From assembly GCF_040869045.1 (NCBI RefSeq), contig NC_090322.1:182465477-182529476 (forward strand): 64,000 nt of DNA. Direction: 5' to 3'. Source of the DNA: Eurosta solidaginis. Its lineage: Eukaryota > Arthropoda > Insecta > Diptera > Tephritidae. The notes beneath the pieces were generated by a model, which saw nothing but the letters and a program-made list of their open reading frames with translations, was not told where the DNA came from and searched no databases. The position numbers were made by a program, and so were the translations under genes. How positions within the stretch are numbered: the first letter of the stretch is position 1; every line of letters begins with the position of its first letter. Shown piece after piece: positions 44,101 to 56,100 of the stretch.

Positions 44101-47100
44101 CGAGCAACATTTACATACAAGGCAGCGAGAGATGAGATGTCACACACAGATGAATTTACTTATACGCTTATGTGTGTGCGGGAGACTGTAAACTACAAAC
44201 TCACATATGTACATCTGAGAAGCGCTAAAAAGTAGACAATTGTAAACGAGTAGGAACTATATGAGAACTATACACACACGAATATAGTTGGTAAGTTCTG
44301 GAAATGGAAGAGCCTAGAAGTATGCAGCGTAAACTATAAAAGCGGGGCAGGCGAGTAAGAAGTAATTCAGTTTGATTTGAGTTGTCAAGCAGTTTGATTA
44401 AGACGATATCTAGCGAGCAATAGCAGTGTTATTTTGAATAGTAGAGTTTCATTGAGCTATCAATCAGTGTGGTTATTAAGCAAGCTATTCGTTGCACAGT
44501 TTGTTATTGTGAAGTACTTTAATAAAGGCCATTTTGCATTATTACAAATTGGAGTTATTTATTCAACAGTTTAGTGATTCGAACTTAGCAGAGGATTGCA
44601 AATAAGAGGATTTGCAAGCAAATTCGTTACAATATTAACCTTTTTCTATTACAAAATAATACATTTCAAATTATACTTCAAATTTTCAAAATTACCATAC
44701 TTATTATCATACTTATTCAATTACATTAAACAAAAAAAAAAAAAAAAAACTTTTAATACAAACATACAATTTCCCGACGTATACATACATATATATATGT
44801 GTGCAAAATGTGTCAAGGTAGGCACTGTGGGACAGGGTCGGACAAAAAACAGAAACTTTTTTAATCATCATTAATGGCGTTGTTGGTTTTTTGGCTTGTA
44901 TAACAATTGCTGAAATTAAATACATTTTTAAAAAGTTTTCTAGTTTTAGTCCCACTCTGCCCTACAGTGGGCTCCATCAAAGAGGAAAAATAACATGAAA
45001 AATATTTTTTTTAACATACAGTGGTGGTTCCGTAATTAACCAAAAAGATTTTTTTTTTGCGTAAACGGTGGTCCCGTAAACAACCAATGAAATTTTTTTT
45101 AATCCCGGTGCGTCCGAGGATATTCATATTACAAATTTGAAAAGATGCGGTGCGCCCGTATCTATAAAAATAAAACCATACAATTTTAATAAAAACGGTG
45201 CGTCCGTAAAAGCACAATCACATTGAGATCTTTTTAATAAAGCGGTGCGTCCGTTATCAACAGCCAAGTCCTTTTACCAAAATAAAATATTTTCCTTTGA
45301 AATCAATTTAAACTAAATTACTTCAATATACATTCAATTTATCATTAAATATTCAGTCTTTCATTAAATTGCCGGATAATTCTTTCAATTTCACATCAAC
45401 ATTCAATTCAATTTCAATTTCTGTTAAATTTTCGTAAGCATTTTCTACAAATTCGACTTTAATCAGCTTAAATATTTCTTCTTTGCTTCCTACTACATAT
45501 GTTTCTTAGAAACCAAAAAGTAGTTCCCAGAATTTCAGAACAAGACTCAGATTCCGAAAATTCCGAAAATTCCAAAAATTCAGATTCCAATTCCAAAAAT
45601 TTTAATTCCGAAAGTTCCGATTCCGAAAATATTGATTTTAAAAGCCCAGTTTCCGAAGGCTCAACCACATATTCGCCCAGTACAATCAAAAACCTTGTTG
45701 TTAGACTTTCTTTGTCCGGAGAATTTCACGGATTTGAGGAATTGCCCGAAACAAATATTTCAAATCCTCCTAATTCCGATACAAATATGGCGACTCCTGA
45801 AGAAAAAAGGACGTTTATCGGCATATGTGCTGGTATTATGCGTGAAAATTATAGCGGTGAGCCCCTAGGTCTCGAATCTTTCATTACTAAAATTGAGTTA
45901 ATCGAACAATTTGTCGACGAAAATTTAACTAACATTTGTATTTCATATATTAAATCCAAACTCGATGGTAAAGCTCGAGAAGCGATACCAACTCAAGTAC
46001 TTTCAGTTAATGATATAAAACTAGCACTACGTACCCGTATAAAGCCCAACAACCCCAAAGTTGTGGCCGGAAAAATTGCAGCTTTGCAAGTTAATAATAA
46101 TAATTACACCGATTTTGCAAAACGCGTCGAGGAATTGTCTGATGCTTTAGAGCGTTCGCTCATTATCGAAGGGATTACTCAGACCAAAGCCCGTGAAATG
46201 GCCATCGAGCAAACAGTTAACGTTTGCGGATTGAACGCAAAAACCAATTTAGTCAAATCAATCCTCGCTTCAACCAATTTTTCTGATTCCAAGGACGTAG
46301 TAGCTAAACTGATTGTAAAGCAATCAAATGAAATAAAAGAACGCCAAGTTTTAGCATTTAGGGCGCGGAACAATAACAATTTTAGAAATTTTCAAAGTAA
46401 TTACCGAGGTCGAAATTTTCAAAATCAAAGTCGTAACTTTAACAATTATAGCCAAAATAGACCATCTTTTAGTAACAGTAACTATGGCAACAACTTCAAT
46501 CGCGGCAATCAAAGGCAAAATTTCCGTTCCGGCGGCGGAAATCGGAATCAGCCTAATAATAATAATAATAATAGCAACAATAGTCGTACTAGCAATAATA
46601 ACGGTTCTAACACTTCCAATAATAGAGGTAGAAATGCAAGCGTCCGGGCTTTAAACAGGGAAGCTCCTCAGGAGCGAACACTGAGGGAGGACGAGACAAA
46701 TTACTAACTAATTCAGCTCACAGTTTTTCTTCTAAAAACGTTTATTGTCTAAACTTAAATTACTCCGATTTTATACAAATAAATATTACTGGTTCTAACA
46801 AATTTTGTACATTTCTAGTCGATACACAAGCCGACATTTCGTTAATTAAAATTTCCTCTCTTAATAAAAATTTGTCAATTAATAACAGTGATACAATTAA
46901 TATTACTGGAGTAACTACAGATACAGTTTCTACATTAGGTACTTTTACAACTAACTTACACTTTTCAAATTTTTATATCAAACATACGTTGCACGTGGTA
47001 GACAATGATTTCAACATTCCATCAGATGGAATACTTGGTAAGGATTTCCTAAAAACAAATAAATGCGATATCAGCTATGCAACAAATTGCATTTCCTTCT

Positions 47101-50100
47101 GAATAGGCAATGAAAAGATCGCACTTCCCATCCTTCACGGAATGGAAAGCGATACATTTGTTATACCACCTCGTTACGAAGTTTATAGAATTTTCGCCTT
47201 GGAAAAACACTCAGAACCACTTTTCGTGGATTCTCAAGAGATTTCTGACGGTGTTTTCACAGCGAAATGTATAGTTGATACTAGTAATCCGATCATCAAG
47301 GTAATAAATACCACAAATAGCGTAAAATACGTAAACAACCACAACATTCAAACCGAAAAACTTTCTAATTATAACGTTTATAAAATCAATAACCCAGTAA
47401 AACAAGACAGTCGTATTAAAGAACATAAAGCATTTTAGAAAAACAAATACCTAATTATGCTGAAAATAAGCTTATTAACTTATGTTTACAATATTCCGAT
47501 ATTTTTGCGCTAGACAATGATAAAATGACAATAAACAATTTTTATGAACAAAAACTAAGACTAAACGATACGACGCCAGTATACATTAAAAATTATCGCC
47601 TACCGTATTCTCAACGCGAAGAAATAAATAAACAGGTTAATAAATTATTGGAAAACGATCTGATCGAAAATAGTTGTTCGAATTATAACAGTCCCTTGAT
47701 TTTGGTACCGAAGAAAGGCCTAAATGGCCAAAAATCGTATAGAATGTGCGTTGATTTTAGGGCTGTAAATAAAAAGTTAATTGCCGACAAATTTCCCTTG
47801 GCACGTATAGACGATATTTTGGATAACCTTGGCCGCGCGAAATTTTTTTCTACATTAGATCTTTTTTCGGGTTTTCACCAAATTCCACTTCACAAAGATT
47901 CAAGAGACATAACATCTTTTAGTACTGACCGCGGAGCTTTTCGATGGAAGGTGTTACCATTTGGTCTAAACGTAGCTCCAAATTCATTTTCAAGAATGAT
48001 GTCAATTGCATTTTCTGGTATTTCACCCAACCAAGCCTTTATGTATGTAGACGATATAATAGTAATTGGATGTAGCGAAGCACATCATCTCAATAATATA
48101 AAAAAAGTTTTCGAATCTGTAGAAAGTTCAACTTGCGACTTAACCCAAAAAAATGTAATTTTCTTAGGCCTGAAGTAACTTTCTTAGGGCATAAATGCTC
48201 AGCAAATGGTTTGCTACCAGACGATTCAAAAATTGAAGCAATTAAAAGGTATCCTAAGCCACGCGATAAAGATGCTGTCCGAGGATTCGTGGCATTTGCA
48301 AATTATTATAGGAGATTTATTCCAAATTTCGCTTCTTTAGAAGCTCCATTGAGTCGTTTGAGAAGAAAAAAGGTTGAATTTAATTTGGATACGGCATGTG
48401 AGTTAGCTTTCGAAAAACTAAGAAAAAGTCTGATTTCTCCAAAACTATTACAATATCCAGATTTCACCAAGGAATTTTTAATTACGGTTGATGCTTGAAA
48501 GTTAGGTTGTGGTGCGATACTGAGTCAAAATCATAACGGTAACGACTTGCCAATTTGTTTTGCTTCAAAATCCTTTAGCAAATCGGAACAAAATAAAGCA
48601 ATAGTAGAATTAGAACTTTTGGCAATATATTTTGCAATAAAGCAATTTCGTGCATATATTTATGGCACTCACTTCAAAGTTAAATCAGATCATCGTCCAC
48701 TAGTTTATCTATTTAATATGAAAGATCCGTCGTCGAAACTTTCCATAATCCGTTTGGAATTGTCCGAATATAATTTTACCATAGAATATATTAAAGGAAA
48801 ATCTAACGTAGGTGCAGACGCATTATCGCGAATTTCAATCCAAGAACTTAAAAATTCCAATAATTAAATTTTAGCGGTACAGACGAGGGCTATGACGAAA
48901 CGTCACGAACAATTACAACAATCGGCTGAAGAATAAATGAGGAAAATGTCAAATTACAGGTATTCCACAAATTTTCATATAATTTTTCCAAGAAAATCCA
49001 TAGGATAAAAAGCCAAATATGTCATGACAACGATAATGATAAAATCAATTTAAAAATATATGCGCATTTAAAACATAAAAAACTCGAGTTACTTAATATT
49101 GTTTGTATTAACAAAATAATGCAATTAGATGAATTACTTTTGAAGCTTGAAAAGGAAGCTGGTAAACACAGTATTAAACAAGCAGAATGGCAAAAAGATG
49201 ATCAGTTATTTAAATATTTTTCTATTTCAAATTTTAAAAAATTTACAAATACTATTAATAGAACCTGTCGAAACAGTTACGGACAACGACAAGAAACTTA
49301 AACTAATGGAAATTTACCACAATGACCCGATATCAGGAGGTCACTGCGGAAATAAAAAGCTTTACGCAAAAATACGTACAAAATATTATTGGAAAGGTAT
49401 GACCCGTGATATTGCCACATACGTCAAAAATTGCAAAAAATGCCTTTTGAATAAAGTCAAGCCAAAAACCAAAGAAAATTTGGTGCTTACACCAACACCC
49501 TGCAAACCTTTCGATGTCGTAGTTATAGATACAATAGGACCTTTGCCTGAGTCGAATAATGGGAATAGGTTCGCGGTTACCATTATGTGCGACTTAAGCA
49601 AATACCTAGTTACAATATCAATCCCTGATAAGACAGCAAAAACAATTGCAACAGCCATTTTTGAAGGCTTCATCCTCATTTATGGCATAATGAAATCAAT
49701 TAAAACCGATTTAGGAACCGAATATAAAAACGAAATTTTCTCTGAATTAACTAAACTCCTAAAAATCGAACATAATTTTTCTACAGCTTACCATCATGAA
49801 ACCCTAGGTACAATTGAAAGAAATCATCGGGTGTTTAATGAATATTTACGAGCTTTTCTAAATGATAACTTCCCCGAATGGGACGTTTATTTGAAATATT
49901 TTACATTTTTGCATAATACAACTCCTAGTACAGTTTTTGATAATGGATTTACTCCATACGAATTAGTATTCGGTAGAAATGTTACCTTACCAAATGAAGT
50001 TCAAAAGGAACAAATCGATCCAATTTACAATGTTGAAAATTATGCAAAAGAAGTAAAATATAGACTACAAAAAACGCATAAAATAGCAAAAGACTTAATT

Positions 50101-53100
50101 AATAAACATAAAATTAAAAATAAGGACCTATATGATAAAATGGCGCGTCCGTTAGCTATTAATATAAACGATAAGGTAGTAGTACAAAAAGTACCTAGAA
50201 ATAAACATGAAAGCATTTACCAAGGGCCATATATAGTCACAAAAATTGATGGAGTTAATGTCACGGTTTTAGATGAAATGAATAAAAAGGAAAAAACCGT
50301 TCACAAAAACCGAATCAATAAGGTAAACTAAACTTTTCTTCATACAACTTTACAAACTAGCTTGTAACTAATTTTTAAATTTTCATTAATCTGTTATTGA
50401 AGCATGAAATCTCAAATAAAAGAAAAACAAAGTTTTAAATAAAACAACTAAACTTAACAAAATTAAGACAAACGTTTTATTGAACAAAAGTGAACGTAAG
50501 TGTGTGTAGAGCTGTGTGTGAAGAACACATTTTCTGGTGTCCCAAAATGGATACCTTAAAGTAGCCCTAGGATTTTAACAGGTATACTCACAGGTCACTG
50601 TAGGCTAAAGAGCCATATGCATAAATTGGACACATCAGCTAGTAGCCTCTGTCGATTCTGCGATGACGAAGATGAGTCTGCAGAACACATCCTGAAGGAA
50701 TGTGAGGCAGTCGCGAGACGAAGACTTAGGATCCTAAGATCATCCAAATTAGAAAATAGTCATATACATTCTCTGAAGCCTAGAACCATTCTGGATTTTC
50801 TCAGAGAACTTGGCTTGGATGAAGTGGTATAAAGAGAATGAGGGCACAATAGAGCAATAGGTCGCAGTGCTTAACCTCACAACATCTATCTATCTATCTA
50901 TCTACGTATTAAGACCTTGCCGTCTTTGGGGGCTTGTCTTTTGTCGCCACAATCTGCAGGTGGGCCATTCTTTCATAAGTGCTTGATCTTATGATCAATT
51001 GCAAGTGATCTTGAATTGCAAGTGAATGTAGTATACCAACGCTGCAAAGAATTTTAAGAACCAAATCTGTTGGCTCTATTCTCAAGTGGTACTTTTTCGG
51101 GGAGTGTATACTACATAGCAATACTCTAGGTACTCCCCACACTGAATTGAATATTACGGGTTATAAGGTATTCAGGTGGTTGAGAGGCGCAACCATTTCA
51201 AGGGTTTGTCAGCAATTATAGTTTCTACAACAAAATTTACAACTTGACCTACCTGGCGTTGTTACCAGACGACGCTTTGGCGACCCAAACTCCTCAGGGA
51301 GGGATTGAATGACCAGTCTTAGATCTATGAAGTTCTAATAAACGAACACATCTACAGTATGATTGTTCAACACATTTATTTTTAGTAAACCAAAGCTACA
51401 TTTAGGATTATTGCTTATTTTCTATAAATAAATATAACAGTGTACAGCACTCAGCTGGGTATTGGACTAAACCAATTTCTTTGAAGGAACAGAGCCCTAA
51501 GCAAAAAAATAATTTCTCCGTTTTCCGAAGTTGGCCTCCAAACCATAGTTACGGGATTTCGAAAGTCAAAATGGAATCTTTCGTAATTTTATTTTGTTTA
51601 TGTTTATGTTTAATTTATTTATTCTATGATCAGAAATAATCTTACAGACAAGAAACAAAAGTAATAAAAAACTAAATAAACAACTTATAACTACACAAAA
51701 ATGTGAAAATATGAATGCCATAAGCAAACAAATAAAAAAAATACAAATAGATATTGCAAGTTAAAATTAGAGATATACTTCCAGAGTTGACTTGAAAATA
51801 TTTCTCGACAAAGAGAAATCAATAAAAAACCTCCCCGAGAGTCTGTTAAATTCAGCAAGCGCGCGAAAAATTGGGTCAAAACTACAATAATTAGCCCTGC
51901 AAGCACGCAAGTAAAATGTTAAAAATGTACGAAAACTCCTATTAGGTACATTAATTGACACCTCCGCTAAGAGAGCCGAGCAATCCAGAGAGCCAGCGAT
52001 GAGATCATAGACGAACATTAGCAGATGTACTATCCTTCTGGATTCGAGAGGTTGGAGATTTATGAGTAAGCAGCGCGAGTAATAGGATGGAATTGGGTCA
52101 TCAAAGCTGAGTGAATTTAAACAAAAACGAATAAATTTTCTTTGAACCCTTTCAATTCTGGCAGCATAGCTGTTATAGATAGGATTCCATACAACTGAGG
52201 CATATTCAAGTTTTGCACGAACAAGAGAGGTATAAAGAGCCTTCTTTGTATGAGGATCCCTAAAGTCTTTTGCATATCTACGAAGAAAGGCAAGGTTTCT
52301 GTAAGCCTTGAGATATAGAGGGTAGAATGTATGTTAGATGATTTAGAAAAACACATATGAAAACATTTATTAACATTAAGAAAGAAATTATTGGCCTTAC
52401 ACTATTCGATAAGATTATTTAGGTCATTTTGTAGGAGTAGGGAATCCGACGGACCATTAATTCTATGAAATAACTTAAGATCATCTGCATATAGAAGGAA
52501 AGAGGACGATTTAAAGCTGGAACCAATATAATTTATAAAAAGCACAGACGACAGAGGCCCGAGAATGCTACGCTGAGAAACTCCGGACGTTGCATAAAAA
52601 GGGTGGGACTTACAGCCCTCGATTTCGACACACGCCAGAGACCGGTTCGACAGATACGATTTTAACCAAGATAAGAAGACAGAATGAAATCCTATACAGT
52701 CAAGTTTAGATAATAAGATTTGGTGTAAAACTTTATCGAAAGCCTTTGAGAAATCAGTAAATATGGTATCCACCTGGCAACCGTCCTTAAATGCAGAAAT
52801 GCAGAAATCAGAAAACGACACCAGGTTAGTAACAGTAGAGCGACCAGCAATAAACCCAGGTTGACGCGGGTTAACCACCCTTTTAATGACAAAAGATTAC
52901 TTCTCCTTTATGATTTTTTCAAAAAGCTTCGAGCATACTGTGAGTTTGGCAATAGGCCTATAGTTAGAGATGTAATTTTTGTTCCCGGATTTGAAAATAG
53001 GACATATTGAGCTAATTTTCCATCTATCAACGAAAGTGCCAGAGGATAGAGATAAATTGAAGATATGGCAAATGGGGGCACACAAAGTTAAACTACAGTG

Positions 53101-56100
53101 CTTCAGAACAAAGGCGCAAAGGCCATCAGTGTCACAACGAAGCGAAGATTTAAGGGAGAGCATATCATTGCGAACATCATCCTCGGAGATAATGAGGGAG
53201 CAAAAATCTATCAGATTACGAAGTCCCGAGCGCGATTGAGAGCCGGCCAGACCTACATTGGCATCGTCAAAGTTAGATTTAAAAAATTCCGCAAATAGCT
53301 CAACTGTTTCAGTTAGACACTGGGAGCTTACCCCATTAAAGGTCATGCAAATTAGGAATATTCGGTGAATCACGTTTGGAGCGAATAAAGTTCCAAAAGG
53401 GATTTGGATTATCTTTAAGCTCATCTTCAAGCCTTCGCATATAGCGATTATAAAGAAATTTGTCGAGAACATTAAATTGCCGCACACTAAATAAATGTAT
53501 TGCATGAACAAAAAAGTAAAAATGTGGGCGTGATACATCCTTTGTTCTCATATCAATGATAATCTTTTCAAGTATATGCAATAAGTAGAAAAACAATTTA
53601 GGAATAACCATCTCTTAATATTTTTTGAAGATCTGACTTTCGAGTTCCTATGACTCTTGTTTCTACAATAAACCTGCAAAGAAAAGCATTATATCATTCA
53701 AATCAAAATGGTTATAGCTTTGGAACTAGCTTTGAAAAACGATAAAATTGCGTTGTGGCTTATGAGTCAATCTCTCAAAAAAAAATTATTTTGGTCCAAT
53801 ACCCAGATAAAGAAATTATTTACCGTATAGTGTAATTATGTTGTGCTACAAAAAAATTGTTATATCAAGCTTGTAGATCAATAGGAAATCTAGTAAAAAA
53901 TCTGGAATTTTGAAGTTATGCATACTATCCTCAATTCAATACATACCAAACTGTATACTGAACTTGTAATGCCGCTATCAGTAACATCAAAAGTCGTTAC
54001 CTTATGATGCCTTGCCTGAAGCGATACTGTCAGCAATGGCGGCTTCTCACAGGGCAGATGCGGGGTAGTTATCTGTAACGAGACTGCGAGGAATCAAAGT
54101 AGTGCTGGTTTGCTAGCTGGACACCACCGCCTCCATGACTGCACGGCGGCAGAGCTGGAAACGGAGTTGCACCAGCCGAAAGTCCGCAGGCCAATCCGTG
54201 GGCTGAGGAAAAGTGCATCTAGACGGCACAGCGGTAGCCCCTTTAGCTGACGAATCAGTGTACGGCCGGAGCCAGGGCTGAGAGGTCGCTTGGCCGTACT
54301 GCGACAAGCCCCCTTCTCTTAGCTTGGGCACGGACGTGATAGCCTTCACGGCACTCCCTTCCATTCCGGAAGAGGGATTGGCTCGCTCGGTGGAAATCGC
54401 TCATCCCGTGTTCGCACACTAAAGTAAAGTGCCGGGGAGCGGTTCAAAAGCTCTGCACTTGCCGTTTCGTACCTGCGATGTAGAACTGGGGCCGAAAGCG
54501 GCTGGAGGCATGCAAATTAATTTCTTTTATACTGCTTCAGCTACGATGCGTTTAAGAAATGTACCGCTAATTTGGCATTGCCATTTACTGTGGGCCGACA
54601 TGTGATATTTGCCTTGTTGTTGTCATCAAACGCCACTCTACTGCATTGGGTGGTTGTTGTTATTGTTGGCTGTCTGTTAATGTACTATATGCAGTATAAT
54701 TTCCGGCAAAAAGATTACAGCGAGGGTCGTACTATTGTAGCGCTACGTTACAACTGAACGAGAGTAGCCGAAAGATTTGATAGCCGCCTGTCTGCCTTTT
54801 ATTTATTTGAAAGATTTGAAATAGTTTTGCACAGTTAACAACGTAGTATATTCATACTGCTATGAATTAAGATTTGTGCGAGGAAAATATTCAAATTGCC
54901 GGTTCCATGTTGTCGGTTCCATGGAAGACTAGCACGTTTAAAATTTCTATGGAAGACTAACACTAGCACAGTCTTCCACGCAGAAAACGGACTGTGCTGG
55001 TTTTCAGCGCGAAGAACAGAAAAGTGTTAACTTATTTTGTTTTGTTAATTTTCCAACAGGGTGGATAAATGATGTATGTATATTAGGGCGGGTCGATTTA
55101 AAAATCGCTCATTGCTCTGTGAAAATCGTATTCTAGGGATCAAAATAAAAAACTTTGCCGAAGGAACCATACCTCTAAAACGAATTTTATAAAATAGTTG
55201 ATATTTTTTAGATGTTATATGTACATATGTATGTAAATAGGAACAAAATCAAATATAACTTGTAAATATCATCATCGAAGTGTTCCAACGCAGCAAATTG
55301 TGGCCGATGGAATGCAATATTTTTTTAAATACGAAATTCTGATGTCCAAGTAGTTGCCCTGCTCATAGTCAATCAATCATTTATTCATTAATGCTTAAAC
55401 TCATCAACATCATTCATAAGTAGTTCGTAACTAACTCATTCACATATATGCTGCACCGATTTATACGAATTTTTTTGATTCCCATGCTCTGTAAATAAAA
55501 TTTAGATAAACTTAAGAAAAAAAAAACGGAAATATTTAACTAGGCTTTGCTTTTCAGAGGTTTATATTAAAACAATAATAATTCTGGTTTTTAATTCATT
55601 TGGCGCGAAATCTTGGCGCATAAAAAATTTATTTTAAATATATGTTTTATACACAATCTACCGTTAGGCGCACCGTTTTTTATAATTACTTAGGCCCGGT
55701 TTATCAGTAGTTGGTTAAGCTAAGCTTAAACTAAGTTTGGTTAAACTCTAGTCAAACTCGAACTCCAGATAAACTACTGAGCAGTTTTTCAGTCACAGTT
55801 TAAGGCCGCTTTTGGAGTAGGCTTTTTTGTGCGGCAACTTTGGTTTTTTTATCTATAGATAATTTGTAGATGTGATAACAGCTGGATTTTGTTTACCCAA
55901 CAAACATTTAAAAGATATTTCTCCAGCGAAATATATATCTAGTTCTGGAGGTGATATCCAAATTTCATTCTGCAATCACTATCCAACCTTTGAGAAATTT
56001 TGTAAATTTTATAATTCTCGAGTAAATCTCCAATGTCCACTGCTACAACAACAACAACAACATCTCCAATGTCATTAGCATTTTAAAATATTATCAACCT

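Larger units (their letters stand above)
40807..44631 (+). mobile_element. SAP-gag LTR retrotransposon lacking RT (non-autonomous)
   Basis: 3.8 kb with 671/676-bp LTRs (TGTTACGAAT..ATTCGTTACA) and ATAT target duplications (40803-40806, 44632-44635). PBS and PPT are present. It codes for an intact Gag and for a protease frame that passes directly into the C-terminal integrase region. RT, RNase H and the integrase core are missing. The LTRs are nearly identical, so transposition was recent and must have used enzymes supplied by another element. Confidence 0.92.
39490..50560 (+). mobile_element. mdg1/412-like Ty3/gypsy LTR retrotransposon, with another element inside
   Basis: Runs from a 5' LTR (39490 or later to 39913) through PBS, a very long leader, gag, protease, RT-RNase H and integrase to a shortened 3' LTR (50417-50560). 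The last 144 bp of the two LTRs match with few differences (TTTTAAATAAAACAACTAAA, GAACGTAAGTGTGTGTAGAG, CTGGTGTCCCAAAATGG). It sits within an R1/LOA-like LINE. The SAP-gag LTR element (40807-44631) is inserted in its leader. RT and Gag style ([17 protein letters not shown]/Asn-rich Gag tail without zinc knuckle) fits mdg1/412. Confidence 0.85.

Noticed and set aside
45023..45254. CRISPR array for the spaced motif copies
   Set aside because: Repeats are only 11 bp and vary, the context is a eukaryotic LTR element and there are no cas genes; a protein-binding array fits better.
54572..54757. Small + strand frame with hydrophobic stretch ([18 protein letters not shown])
   Set aside because: No conservation seen, no splice context, composition as expected from GTTGTTGTT DNA.
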